Source of the DNA: Tardiphaga sp051811025
Lineage (GTDB): Bacteria > Pseudomonadota > Alphaproteobacteria > Rhizobiales > Xanthobacteraceae
Length of the DNA stretch: 64,000 bases
NCBI RefSeq assembly: GCF_051811025.1
Contig: NZ_JBPWQE010000001.1
Span: 4,216,001 to 4,280,000, forward strand
Direction: 5' to 3'
In this document: positions 1 to 8,734 of the stretch, piece by piece
Layout: each line of letters begins with the position of its first letter
Position numbering within the stretch: position 1 is the stretch's first letter
Translations under genes and position numbers: made by a program
Notes under the pieces: model-generated
What the model saw: only the letters and a program-made list of their open reading frames with translations
Databases searched by the model: none
What the model was told of the DNA's origin: nothing

Positions 1-128
1 TCTTCGTATCGCGAGACAGCCGTCCCGGTAATTCCAAGCATGTCGCCAAGGGCATTCATATACAGCCCGCGTGCAAGCCTTGCTTGCCGAAGTCTTTTCC
101 CGCGAAAAGCTTGCATTCCAACTTTCAT

Positions 129-818
129 TTAACCGTAGTCCGCTTCTGAGTTTCTCTTCTTGGACGTCACAACAACGTTGTCATCTTGCTCGGGTTCGCT
201 CTGGATGTCGTCCTCCACCGGCAGATTCCGCCCGTTCATTGCTACCGTCTGCAGATCCAAGCGAAGGACCCACTTCGAATACGCCGCGTCTGGAACAGCC
301 AGCATCACGGCGCCGAGCGATTTCTGTTCGCGATCGAACCTGCGACCCGACGGTCCGTGCAATAGGACCCCTAGAATAGTACCCGACCAATCCTTGATGC
401 GATTTGGTAGATCGCCGAGTTCAAGTTCGAGCTGACGAACAAAGCCGTGAGTATCTGCGAGTTGGACCTTGTAGTCTGCGGTGGACGGATGATCCGCCAG
501 AGTTGAGATCGGCTCCAAAATCAACACTACCCTGCCGGCCTTAACCAAAATTTTCCGCTGCCCGTTGCAGTTCAAGCGGTGGAACTCATACGGCACGCCG
601 TGCTGTTTCGCGGCGCGGGCCAGAGATCGGACAGCACAGTCACCGCGCTGCCGACTGAACTCTTCATCCCTGTAAAAATCATCGAGAGCGGCGTCGTCCG
701 CCAAGCGATCATAAAGAGCGCTATACTCCCAAGCTAAATCGACCGCGAAGGATTCGAGGAAATCTGGATCAATGTCCCGCAGCAATATTTGGCGGGCCTG
801 CTCAACAAACGGCTTCAC
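129..818 (-). CDS. hypothetical protein, left element
   Basis: I do not recognise this 229-residue protein. It has no signal peptide or membrane segment. The first 90 residues are acidic and probably helical; the C-terminal 40 residues are polar and look disordered. It lies in accessory DNA, transcribed away from the PadR gene on its right. The ATG start has no unusual features. It is long and runs uninterrupted in a region where other frames break up, so I take it as a real gene. Cargo of the left integrative element is the likely role; no function can be given. Confidence 0.55.
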   Translation of the reverse strand: MKPFVEQARQILLRDIDPDFLESFAVDLAWEYSALYDRLADDAALDDFYRDEEFSRQRGDCAVRSLARAAKQHGVPYEFHRLNCNGQRKILVKAGRVVLILEPISTLADHPSTADYKVQLADTHGFVRQLELELGDLPNRIKDWSGTILGVLLHGPSGRRFDREQKSLGAVMLAVPDAAYSKWVLRLDLQTVAMNGRNLPVEDDIQSEPEQDDNVVVTSKKRNSEADYG

Positions 819-975
819 GACTCATCCTTGAGTAATTGGACCACTCAAGCCATACGTCGTTTTTGTCAAAAAAGTCAAGTTTTCGTCCTCCAAGCGCCCG
901 CCATCGCTCGCGACGGGGTCGCTCGGCCATCTCCCCGCCACCAAGCTCGAAAAATGTCTCGCTGCGATCTTGAAC

Positions 976-1022
976 CCTATGTCGCCGTACCGATATAAGA
1001 GGTATCGCTACGGCGACATAGG
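976..1022. promoter_or_regulatory. long inverted repeat upstream of padR-like gene (probable operator)
   Basis: The arms 976-995 and 1003-1022 are complementary over 20 bp with one mismatch (990/1008) around a 7-base loop. The outer 14 bp are perfect. The right arm ends 7 bases before the ATG of the PadR-family gene at 1030. PadR proteins bind inverted repeats of the ATGT/ACAT type and often repress their own operon, so autoregulation is the likely use. The arms are much longer than a usual PadR operator, so a cruciform or RNA hairpin over the start region is also possible. Confidence 0.6.
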
Positions 1023-1029
1023 ATCGGAT

Positions 1030-1350
1030 ATGGCAGAAGATGACACAAAACTGACCCTTACAGGGCTGAAATTACTAGGTTTCTTCGCGAAAGACCCTTC
1101 CAAAAAGTGGTCAGGTGCGGAGATCACACGTGAGATCGGGATCGGCTCCGGAAGCCTATATCCGCTGCTGGCCAAGTTCGAAAATTCCGGCTGGCTCGAT
1201 CCTGAATGGGAGGTACTCGATCCCACCGAAGCGGGACGCCCCCGGCGCCGCTATTACTCACTGACAGCCATCGGTGCCCGGGCCGCGCAGCGCGAACTTT
1301 CTCAGTTCCAGCTTGCTCCCGCGATCGGGAGCCTCGCATGGGTATCTTGA
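1030..1350 (+). CDS. PadR-family transcriptional regulator
   Basis: Winged-helix DNA-binding protein of about 106 residues. The pattern of the family is visible: a helix-turn-helix ending in GSLYPLLAKFENSGWL, followed by the wing GRPRRRYYSLTAIG. It lacks the long C-terminal helical domain of large PadR proteins, so it belongs to the short type. I chose the ATG at 1030 because the reading frame upstream runs through the palindrome at 976-1022. The 3' end overlaps the next gene by 13 bases, so the two are co-transcribed. Ligand unknown. Confidence 0.75.
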   Translation: MAEDDTKLTLTGLKLLGFFAKDPSKKWSGAEITREIGIGSGSLYPLLAKFENSGWLDPEWEVLDPTEAGRPRRRYYSLTAIGARAAQRELSQFQLAPAIGSLAWVS

Positions 1351-1820
1351 ATGACCTGATAATTGGCATCGTCGGCGGCGTGCTGTCTGCTGACCTGGTC
1401 GTGTATCACAAGCGCTGGTGTCGCTGGATTATCGGGGCCGCCGTTCGCCGGATTCCTGACAACGCAACGCGCGAAATTAAGCACGAAGAGTGGCTGGCCG
1501 CGTTGGACGAAACTGACGGTGTCATTGCGTCGTTCTGGCATGCGGCAGGATGTTTCGTTGGCGCGCCAAAGACGATACCTAAGGAGCGCCGGGCGCTTGT
1601 TGGCAAAGTTCGCATTCTAATCAAGGCATCTAAGTGGCAGGACAAGAGTGACATCGCCGAATACTTCAACTCGCCAATCTTCACGGCGATTCAAAAGCTA
1701 AGTGAGCAATTGGGCGGGAAGCTTGCCTACGGAATGGTGGGCTCGTTCGTGGCTTGGCTTTTTAGCGCGGGCGCCAGTGTCTTTGCTCTCTACACGTGGT
1801 TGAGGAAGCTGTTTTTTTAA
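1338..1820 (+). CDS. small membrane protein downstream of PadR regulator
   Basis: Protein of 160 residues. It has a hydrophobic N-terminal segment (about residues 5-22), a polar middle, and a second hydrophobic segment near the C-terminus (about 135-155) ending in LRKLFF. The ATG at 1338 lies inside the 3' end of the PadR gene, giving a 13-base overlap and probable translational coupling. Short PadR regulators often control an adjacent membrane-protein gene, and this pair has that layout. I do not recognise the family; function is unknown. Confidence 0.6.
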   Translation: MGILNDLIIGIVGGVLSADLVVYHKRWCRWIIGAAVRRIPDNATREIKHEEWLAALDETDGVIASFWHAAGCFVGAPKTIPKERRALVGKVRILIKASKWQDKSDIAEYFNSPIFTAIQKLSEQLGGKLAYGMVGSFVAWLFSAGASVFALYTWLRKLFF

Positions 1821-1894
1821 CTGACCATATTTGCCAGGACTGATAGGCAATAGCACTCAACATTGTTACGGTCTGCGGGTCTAAATGAGCCCAG

Positions 1895-3226
1895 CTACGC
1901 GACGTGCCGGCAAGCCACATCCGCGTCGGCCGGCGCCAACGCGATCATCTGCAAATATTTAAGTTTTAGCTTCAGGCCATGGCCGTCACCGTATTTAGGC
2001 TTGCCGCTGGCGTGCCCCATCAGCTCGTCGGTGAGTTCGTCCGGACACTCAACGCTGCGCAGCCGATCCTTGAGACTATGTCGCAGCGAATAGAGCGTGT
2101 GCATCTTCGACAGCCACATGCCGTTCTCTTCGAAATACTTGTTCACCGTCGCGGATAGCGTGTCGCCGTTGTCGGCATATTGCGCAAAGCCACTGGGGAA
2201 TTCGCGCATCGCATCCAGCGAGATGCCGACCAGCGGCACGTCGCGCTCTGAGGCCTGCGATTTCAGCACGCGGCCGAACGGCTTCACCCGCACATGCGGG
2301 ATCTCCGCATCGAGCAGGATGAAGCCGGGAGTGAGGTTGATGATCTCGACTGGCCGCATCCCGGTATTGACCATGATGCGCACCACGGCCCGCGCCTGGT
2401 CGTTGAGGTCATCGAGCGCACCAGGCCGCAAGATCACGCCGGTGATGAACGGAATCGGATAGGGACTGCGGCTGCCATCCTTGCCGCCGCGTAGCCGCAG
2501 GCCGGCGACGATGACTTCTTTGTCGAGATTATGCCGCATGCTCACCTCGCGCACCATCCGCGTGATGTGGCTGATGTTCTTATTGGCGGTCCGCACCTGA
2601 ATGCCCTGATCCTTCACGCGCTTCGACCAGTGGTCGCGCAGCTTCAGCATCTTCTCGCGCGTCAGATCGTTCACCGTGCCGTCGCCCGCGACTTCGATCA
2701 GGATTTCGATAGCCCGCTTTTTTGCGGCCTTGAACTTCGTCAACTGCCGCGGCGAATAGCCGAGTCGCTCCGTCGCCGTCGCCAGATCAAATTCCTCATA
2801 GAGTGCGGAGAGCTTCACGGTCGGCGCCGCGATCGCGCCCAGCACGGCCGCGCGGGTTTCGAGATCGTGCACCCGATCGCCGGTGCCCAGCGCATCGATG
2901 CGGCGAATGAGATCGGCCGGCGCTTCCTTGGCGATCGCAGCCGCCGGCAGATATGGAAGGTCGAGGATCAACGAACGTTTGACGGCCGCGTCGTAATCGA
3001 GCTTCGCCTGCTCCGCCTTGCCGCCAGCGCACATGCGCCAGTACGCCTCGGTGTCGAGGTTAAGCCGTCCGGCGATATCAATTGCCTTGCGTCCGCGCTT
3101 GTCGTCCGCGACCTTGATGCCGGTCGTCAGCCTGACGGGGACCCGTGTGTCGAAGGCAGCATATTCCTCCGGCACGCGCCGCTGATAGTGCCAAACCCCG
3201 TTCCGCTTCGTCAGATACTCACTCAC
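1895..3226 (-). CDS. tyrosine recombinase / phage-type integrase of the left element
   Basis: Site-specific integrase of 443 residues. The C-terminal catalytic domain shows the first catalytic arginine in NTGMRPVEI, the box LYSLRHSLKDRL with the His-x-x-Arg pair, LMGH, and the probable nucleophile tyrosine in KPKYGDGH. The N-terminus (YLTKRNGVWHYQRRVP) is typical of arm-type DNA-binding domains of such integrases. A GTG at 3226 is the start, preceded by a GGGGCAGG ribosome-binding site. The gene starts 110 bp from a 23-bp copy of the tRNA-Glu 3' end, the arrangement expected for an integrase next to its own att site. It has the same orientation as the second integrase at 18003-19856. Confidence 0.85.
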   Translation of the reverse strand: MSEYLTKRNGVWHYQRRVPEEYAAFDTRVPVRLTTGIKVADDKRGRKAIDIAGRLNLDTEAYWRMCAGGKAEQAKLDYDAAVKRSLILDLPYLPAAAIAKEAPADLIRRIDALGTGDRVHDLETRAAVLGAIAAPTVKLSALYEEFDLATATERLGYSPRQLTKFKAAKKRAIEILIEVAGDGTVNDLTREKMLKLRDHWSKRVKDQGIQVRTANKNISHITRMVREVSMRHNLDKEVIVAGLRLRGGKDGSRSPYPIPFITGVILRPGALDDLNDQARAVVRIMVNTGMRPVEIINLTPGFILLDAEIPHVRVKPFGRVLKSQASERDVPLVGISLDAMREFPSGFAQYADNGDTLSATVNKYFEENGMWLSKMHTLYSLRHSLKDRLRSVECPDELTDELMGHASGKPKYGDGHGLKLKLKYLQMIALAPADADVACRHVA

Positions 3227-3335
3227 CCTGCCCCCATGTAGGACGCTATGTAGGACGAAATCGTCGCAACAAGGGTTTGAAGAGTCAACGGAATTGCGAA
3301 AAAGGCTTGTTTATAAGGGTTTTCCGCGAAAGGCG

Positions 3336-3358
3336 TGGCGCTCCGTAAGGGAATCGAA
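3336..3358. other. attachment site copy between two tandem elements
   Basis: These 23 bp are identical to 19933-19955, the 3' end of tRNA-Glu(CTC) including its CCA, and lie in the same orientation. Only the tRNA end is present here; the sequence diverges from the tRNA on the left side of the match at 3335 and on the right at 3359. It therefore reads as the att site left by integration into the tRNA gene. It is the left boundary of the 16.6-kb element and the right boundary of the element to its left. Confidence 0.85.
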
Positions 3359-3556
3359 GGCCGCCGTAAAAAACTCAATTAAAACATAGGCAAATCAACT
3401 TGTCTGCGGAGCCATTGCTACCACCAACTGATACGACCGAACAAGTGGCCACCAACGCTGACTTATATGGTCATTATTGGCGCTCGGACATAACCGGTTG
3501 GACGCACCGTGCAAAAGCGCAATTTAGCTCCGACACATCAGGGCCGCCCAGCAAGG
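3359..3556. other. non-coding left end of the right integrative element
   Basis: Between the att site and the end of the DUF262 gene I see no convincing gene. A 67-codon frame (3400-3603, plus) runs antisense into the DUF262 gene and has no family features. The stretch is less GC-rich than the chromosome and contains no obvious hairpin. Confidence 0.4.
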
Positions 3557-5242
3557 TCACGACGAATGCAAAAGCGTCGCCATCGCCTCGGACCGTTCCG
3601 TGATCTGAGCGTTCCCCCAGATAACGGCAGCTTTGGTCAGCACTGCGTCCATCGGAAGTTTCGAGTGGACGAGAATTTTTTTCTTTTCTGCAAATACCTT
3701 GTTCTTGAGTTTTCCATTCAAGCCGTCTGAAACCAGGATCAAGTTTCCGACTGCAGCGTAGAGCGAATTCGGCTTGTTGCTGTCAGAAGGATTTTGAGGC
3801 GCAATATGCTCAATCGTCATTTTGGAATAATCTGCGGCGGCATCCTTTCGAAGTGAAGCGTCAACTTGCTCCAGAACGTAGCGAACAAGCGGTCGATCCC
3901 GTGTGTCGGATGCCGAAAATCTCAGTTCGCGCAAACCAGCCAAGAAAGCGCTCTTCTCCGGCAGCTTGTCACGAAGCTTCGTTCTAAAGTCCTGCAAATG
4001 TTTGGCGCGGCGCTGCTCGTTTGTTTCAATGGTTAAGTCTCGCGCTGCCGCAGCGTACATTTTTGACACACCACCCGACGATGACTGTCCGGCTATAGCC
4101 GTGTACATGAAATGAAACTTTTCAATCGCCGCAATCGTATCACGTGCCTGCTTAAACGAGATTTTCTTGGAATTAAGCGCTCGTAATATTGAAAGGACCA
4201 TAGGCGTTGGTTGCCGAACCTTGAATATTTTTAGCGCGAGCAAAGAGCGGCGGATTGGGTCGCGCTCCTTTGTCCAATTGAAGTTTTCCGGCTCAAATAT
4301 GCGCCGATAAGCGTTTACATCGCCAGTAAGGTCATTCAGGTAATCGGCAGCGTTTGCCTTCTTCACATGGGCTTTCACCGCCTTAAACAGAGTCCGCGCC
4401 GGCGTATAATCAAATTTCGAAAGCCAGTGATGATGCAGGTAAGTGGAAGTGTCGAGATCAGCGGCGGATTCCGAGAGAGACTTCAGCATGACGTCCCACT
4501 TATGCCTTGTCTGATCGACTTCAGATTTCTTAGGCAGAAGCTTTGTAAGCAGGTTTTTAATAAGATCCTTCGGCTCCAGGTCTCGGCCGCGGGTGTTGAG
4601 CGTCTCAAAGACAATATAAGCGGCGTCCTCTGTATCGAGTTCAATGATAATAACGTCCAAATCCAGTAGGAAGTTACGATACTTCTCTAACGCCTTTCGA
4701 ACTGCTCCCGTTTTGGTCGCCTTCGAGCCGTTCCCAGCTCGAATTTCCTCGACCCTCGAGGCAAACCCTGCTTTAGCGAAATCATAAGCGCTTTGTATTC
4801 CCCGCTCCTCATCGGACGGCTTGTCGTCAATTTCTGCAGAACCAAACTTGAGGACGTGCTCTTGAAAATAGGGGTACGAAGTCTCGCTTCGCAGCACATA
4901 TCGCATTTCGGCAGTTATATCTTGTCTCTCGATAATGCCCTGTACACCCTTGGCCAGCTGAGCTTCACCTTCCTCTTCAAGGGTGTCACGTAGCGCAGCC
5001 ATGAATATTACGATTGTAGTAAGACGTTGTTGACCGTCTACCACAAACTTCTCTTGGTTCTGGCCCGAATAGACGACCATCGAGCCGATGAAATGATCGG
5101 CCTTCTCTGAAGTGATCACGTCGCTCCAGAAATCCTCGACATTACCCTTGTCCCAAGAATATGGTCGTTGAAAGCGAGGGATTTTATAAAAAGCGGAACT
5201 GAAGAGTGTTCCAATTTTGCTGTCGTATGGCTTAATGTTCAT
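3557..5242 (-). CDS. DUF262-DUF1524 protein (GmrSD-like, type IV restriction fold)
   Basis: Protein of 561 residues. The N-terminal DUF262 domain shows IPRFQRPYSW (about 21-30) and VVDGQQRLTT (about 68-76), the signature DGQxR motif of this ParB/DndB-like fold. The C-terminal DUF1524 domain shows the His-Xaa-Xaa-Pro nuclease motif in TIEHIAPQNP (His about 479), then a GNL...LNGKL segment and a closing Trp-x-x-x-x-Ile-x-x-Arg pattern. In GmrSD, the DUF262 part is a nucleotide-using regulatory subunit and the DUF1524 part cuts modified DNA; single-chain fusions are common. The ATG overlaps the stop of the upstream EcoRV-like gene (ATGA), so the two are translationally coupled. Restriction of foreign or modified DNA is the likely role; the target modification is unknown. 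Confidence 0.85.
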   Translation of the reverse strand: MNIKPYDSKIGTLFSSAFYKIPRFQRPYSWDKGNVEDFWSDVITSEKADHFIGSMVVYSGQNQEKFVVDGQQRLTTIVIFMAALRDTLEEEGEAQLAKGVQGIIERQDITAEMRYVLRSETSYPYFQEHVLKFGSAEIDDKPSDEERGIQSAYDFAKAGFASRVEEIRAGNGSKATKTGAVRKALEKYRNFLLDLDVIIIELDTEDAAYIVFETLNTRGRDLEPKDLIKNLLTKLLPKKSEVDQTRHKWDVMLKSLSESAADLDTSTYLHHHWLSKFDYTPARTLFKAVKAHVKKANAADYLNDLTGDVNAYRRIFEPENFNWTKERDPIRRSLLALKIFKVRQPTPMVLSILRALNSKKISFKQARDTIAAIEKFHFMYTAIAGQSSSGGVSKMYAAAARDLTIETNEQRRAKHLQDFRTKLRDKLPEKSAFLAGLRELRFSASDTRDRPLVRYVLEQVDASLRKDAAADYSKMTIEHIAPQNPSDSNKPNSLYAAVGNLILVSDGLNGKLKNKVFAEKKKILVHSKLPMDAVLTKAAVIWGNAQITERSEAMATLLHSS

Positions 5243-6135
5243 TCGTTGCCCTTCGACTTTGCGAGCGCTCTTTTATTCTTTTGTTGTTCTTGCACCTGTG
5301 AAGCTCCTGGAACACTAGCGGCATGAGCCGCGAGAAGCGCCTTGTCGAGCTGCTGCTGAACTACCCGACCTATCTTGAACGGAAATTTTCGCCAGAAGGT
5401 GTAAAACTCAGCTTGATTAGAAAACTCACCTCTGCCGTCTCGCAAATCTTGCAGACGAGTAACAGCACCAAGATATTCACGAGTTGTCGAGGAGCGCTGC
5501 TTGGATGCGATACGCCACGGTTCCTGCACGATTAGTTCAAGATCATCTACGCGGCCGTTCTTACTCTCATTGAGAGTGTAGATAGCAAGGACATCCAAGT
5601 GAGAAGCGTATTGATCAAAGGGACGAAAGGTGCCCGGCCACTTGAGCTGCGGATATCGAAAGTATGTGTTGCCAGTGTAAAGAGTGATGCGGCTATCGGT
5701 CTGATTGCCAGACTTAGCCCGCCTCGCCACTTTTACATCAATTGCATGAAATCCGCCGCCAAAGGCGCTTCCCCCAATCTCCATATCTGGATAACCGCGC
5801 TCGGTACCCCGTTGGATCGTCGCGTGCTCAAGAGAAGAGATACTTCGGATTAAAAAATCGACAATCGCAACTTCAAGGACGTTCGCCAATGCCGCGGGCT
5901 CTTTTGGCAATGGTAGAAAATGGCCACCAGATTGCAGCTTGGCTTGCAGCTCAGCCTCAGACTTCGCGCGGATCGGAAACTTCTGCACCGCGCCGGATCG
6001 GTAAATTGCCACGGGTTCTAAGACGTAATCGGAAAGCGTCGCACGCAGCCACTCTAGGGGACCCGCGGGGTAGGTCGCCTCAGGAACAATCTTCTTGTGA
6101 TCCGACACCTCTTGCACCTTCCCAAAATCAAGCAA
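5239..6135 (-). CDS. EcoRV-family type II restriction endonuclease
   Basis: Protein of 298 residues. The PD-(D/E)xK site is visible as Asp117 in GYPDME and Asp133-Val-Lys135 in AIDVKVAR. Glu88 lies 29 residues before Asp117. EcoRV uses Glu45, Asp74, Asp90 and Lys92, so both spacings are the same here (29 and 16). Further matches from memory of EcoRV are PFDQYASH (EcoRV PFDQYIAH), QEPWRIAS (EcoRV QDKWVIAG) and the end GRGEFSNQAEFYTFWR (EcoRV GKGIFDSEDEFLDYWR). EcoRV is about 245 residues; the extra length here is at both ends, including a basic tail. It is first in a two-gene operon with the DUF262 protein and divergent from a C5-methyltransferase gene. Recognition site unknown. Confidence 0.85.
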   Translation of the reverse strand: MLDFGKVQEVSDHKKIVPEATYPAGPLEWLRATLSDYVLEPVAIYRSGAVQKFPIRAKSEAELQAKLQSGGHFLPLPKEPAALANVLEVAIVDFLIRSISSLEHATIQRGTERGYPDMEIGGSAFGGGFHAIDVKVARRAKSGNQTDSRITLYTGNTYFRYPQLKWPGTFRPFDQYASHLDVLAIYTLNESKNGRVDDLELIVQEPWRIASKQRSSTTREYLGAVTRLQDLRDGRGEFSNQAEFYTFWRKFPFKIGRVVQQQLDKALLAAHAASVPGASQVQEQQKNKRALAKSKGNE

Positions 6136-6211
6136 ATCATGATTATCAACATGCGAAGCGCGCGCGGAGAGGTTGTCTTCTGCCGGCTATTATCCTTTCT
6201 GGAGTGATTCG
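6136..6211. promoter_or_regulatory. divergent promoter region of the restriction locus
   Basis: These 76 bp separate the endonuclease gene (minus) from the methyltransferase gene (plus), so both promoters must lie here or inside the opposing genes. The left half is AT-rich around AAATCATGATTATC. I see no clear repeat that would mark a C-protein operator and no controller gene nearby. A GGAG ribosome-binding site sits 7 bases before the GTG of the methyltransferase. Confidence 0.4.
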
Positions 6212-7441
6212 GTGACTCGACTCAAGGCAATCAGCCTTTACACAGGCGTCGGAGGCCTAGACTTTGGCTTTGAAGCGGCAGGGTTTGAGACAGCCGTCGC
6301 AGTCGAAATGGACCCAACAGCGTGCCGCGCACTTGCGGCAAACCGGCGCTGGCCAATCTTAGGCGAAGATATCCACAGGCTCACTGCGGGTCAGATTCTG
6401 AGTGCCGGCCAGCTATCGCGGGGCGAAGCGGATGTCCTCATCGGAGGTCCCCCATGTCAGCCTTTTTCGAAATCCGGTTATTGGGTCCGAGGGGACGCCA
6501 AACGGCTGGATGACCCTCGAGCGACAACGCTTGAGGCATATCTCCACATCCTTGAGAAGGCTCAACCGCGGGCTTTTCTCCTTGAGAACGTGCACGGACT
6601 CGCCTTCCGGGGAAAAGACGAAGGGCTAGAGCAAATTCTTCGCGGCATCGAGGCTGTCAATCGGCGCTGTAAGACGTCTTACAGACCAGCGGTCGCTGTA
6701 CTGAATGCTGCCGACTACGGCGTTCCTCAGCTTCGGCAGCGCGTTTTTATTGTAGGATCACGCGACGGCACACCGTTTAGCTTCCCTGCTCCAACACATG
6801 GGGCATTGAGTGAAAACACCGAAAGCGAGCTTCAGCCTTTTCGAACCACTTGGGACGCTTTGGGCGATTTGCCGTCACTTATGAACGATCCGTCGCTGAA
6901 AATGTCGGGAAAATGGGCTGACCTATTACCGACCATTCCTGAAGGTGAAAACTATCTGTGGCACACCAAGCGCGGGGGTGGATCTGCGTTATTCGGTTGG
7001 CGAACCCGGTATTGGAATTTTCTCTTGAAGATTGCGAAGGACCGCCCTTCTTGGACCATCCAAGCTCAACCTGGATCTGCAACTGGGCCCTTCCATTGGG
7101 CAAATCGCAAGTTTTCCGCTGTTGAGCTGTCTCGTCTTCAGACTTTTCCAGAAGGCCTAGTGCTCCCTTTCAGCCGGAATGAAATTCAGCGCCTTCTCGG
7201 CAACGCGGTGCCTTCGCTAATGGCAGAGATATTGGCCCGAGAAATCCGTCGTCAATTGCTGGGACGACGTCGGCAAACCTCCGATCTACTGCTTATGCCG
7301 GTGCGACGTGGGCCTGCTCCCCCGCCACAAAAATTAGCTCCGTTGCCGAAGAAATTTAGAGAACTCATTGGAAATCACTCGGACCATCCAGGTGAGGGAT
7401 TAGGCAACGCTGCGCGGATGAGGCTTACAGTCGCTGCGTGA
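6212..7441 (+). CDS. DNA (cytosine-5-)-methyltransferase
   Basis: Protein of 409 residues with the ordered C5-methyltransferase motifs: I (LYTGVGGLDFGFEAAGF, S-adenosylmethionine binding), IV with the catalytic cysteine (GGPPCQPFSKSG), VI (ENVHG), VIII (QLRQRVFIVG), then a variable target-recognition region, IX (RLQTFP) and X (LLGNAVPSLMAEIL). All key residues are present, so it should be active. I prefer the GTG at 6212 (GGAG site 7 bases upstream) over a TTG at 6173. It is divergent from an EcoRV-like nuclease. EcoRV itself is paired with an adenine methyltransferase, so the partnership is unusual. A basic, low-complexity tail of about 60 residues follows motif X. Confidence 0.92.
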   Translation: MTRLKAISLYTGVGGLDFGFEAAGFETAVAVEMDPTACRALAANRRWPILGEDIHRLTAGQILSAGQLSRGEADVLIGGPPCQPFSKSGYWVRGDAKRLDDPRATTLEAYLHILEKAQPRAFLLENVHGLAFRGKDEGLEQILRGIEAVNRRCKTSYRPAVAVLNAADYGVPQLRQRVFIVGSRDGTPFSFPAPTHGALSENTESELQPFRTTWDALGDLPSLMNDPSLKMSGKWADLLPTIPEGENYLWHTKRGGGSALFGWRTRYWNFLLKIAKDRPSWTIQAQPGSATGPFHWANRKFSAVELSRLQTFPEGLVLPFSRNEIQRLLGNAVPSLMAEILAREIRRQLLGRRRQTSDLLLMPVRRGPAPPPQKLAPLPKKFRELIGNHSDHPGEGLGNAARMRLTVAA

Positions 7442-7597
7442 TGCCTCTTTCGAAATAGTCGAGCGGCTGGATATTTCCCCGCGACCGATAGTCAACGCCA
7501 ACGGTTAGACTGAAGTGACGCCTCTCCATGACCTTGACGACAACCAAATTCGTAGGTTGTAGTCTCATCCAGTCCCAACCTAAAACTGGATAGGCTC

Positions 7598-8734
7598 ATG
7601 GCAGAACTTGAACGACCGGCGGCGCGCATCAGACAAGGAAATCTGGTGTTATACGCCACGTCGCTAAAGGTACGGGATCTTCGGCAGCCCAATTTCTATA
7701 AAATCGACACGCTCGATTCTGATGAGGGTACAGGCTACCAACGCATATTAAATGAAGCTCGGGCAAAACGCTTGGCTGACTACCTTCTCGATGGGCACAA
7801 GGCGTTAGAGGCCTTCCTGCCCACTTCTATTTTTCTTGCGACCGACAAACTTCTCCCATTTGAAGCCGAAAGTAATTCAGTCCGTATTGATTCGGAGAAG
7901 GTAGGACCTTTCAATGTTGTCGACGGCCAGCACCGTATTCGGGGACTTGTGTTAGCCGCGGAAAAAGACCCGTCTTTGGACGAGTTCGAAATTCCCGTGA
8001 ACATTGCGGTGAATCTCGACCCTATTAGTCAAATGGCACATTTTCTGATCGTCAACACAACGCAACGCTCAGTCGACAGAGCCATTGAACAACAAATTGT
8101 GGCTCGTCTGACCGACTTAATTGAGTTTCAGAAGACCCCTGTGCTTCCAAAATGGATACAGCGACAAGTAGACAAGGGGGAGGATGCGAGGGCTTTACAA
8201 ATTGTGCAGTTTCTCAACGCGGAAAAAGAGTCTCCGTGGTTCGGCAAAATTCGGATGGCGAACGATGATGACACCGCGGGCGATGCAACAATCAATCAGA
8301 AGAGCTTTGTAACATCGCTCAAGAAGTACGTTTTGACCCCATCAAACCCGGTTTCAGGTGAACAATGGACAGCTGATAGGCAGAAGAAAGTACTAGCTAA
8401 CTACTGGCGTGCCATTAGCGGGTTGCTCGTCGAATCTGACGATGAAACTTCAGTTATCTTCAAGACTAACGGCCTTCACATGTTTCATTCTGCCAGCCCG
8501 GCAATCTTCCTACACCTTGCTAATCTGAAGGACTTCAAGACTGAAACGGTGTCAAAGTTGCTGAAGCAAGCTTTTGAGAACCTACCAGTGGAATATATCG
8601 GTGTTTCGACGCCAGCTTTTTGGAAACGAGGCAGCACGGCATCTGGACTAAACCAAGCGGCAATCCGCAAGTATGCAACAGCCCTCTCCACAGCAATGCA
8701 TAGCCAACCCGGTAGTGACGGTTTCTCGATGTGA
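7598..8734 (+). CDS. DGQHR-domain protein (DndB-like)
   Basis: Protein of 378 residues. The signature VVDGQHRIRGL is at about residues 108-116, with the second conserved segment LIVNTTQRSVDR near 150-160. DGQHR proteins share the ParB-like fold of DndB, the regulator of DNA phosphorothioation operons. No dnd genes are visible here; the gene follows a C5-methyltransferase after a 156-bp gap. Its stop overlaps the GTG of the GIY-YIG gene by four bases, so those two are coupled. Notably, the left arm of the locus also ends in a protein with a DGQxR motif (DUF262). A role as nucleotide-dependent regulator or sensor in restriction is inference. Confidence 0.8.
   Translation: MAELERPAARIRQGNLVLYATSLKVRDLRQPNFYKIDTLDSDEGTGYQRILNEARAKRLADYLLDGHKALEAFLPTSIFLATDKLLPFEAESNSVRIDSEKVGPFNVVDGQHRIRGLVLAAEKDPSLDEFEIPVNIAVNLDPISQMAHFLIVNTTQRSVDRAIEQQIVARLTDLIEFQKTPVLPKWIQRQVDKGEDARALQIVQFLNAEKESPWFGKIRMANDDDTAGDATINQKSFVTSLKKYVLTPSNPVSGEQWTADRQKKVLANYWRAISGLLVESDDETSVIFKTNGLHMFHSASPAIFLHLANLKDFKTETVSKLLKQAFENLPVEYIGVSTPAFWKRGSTASGLNQAAIRKYATALSTAMHSQPGSDGFSM

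Noticed and set aside
3400..3603. 67-codon frame at the left end of the right element
   Set aside because: Runs into the DUF262 gene in antisense and shows no motif.
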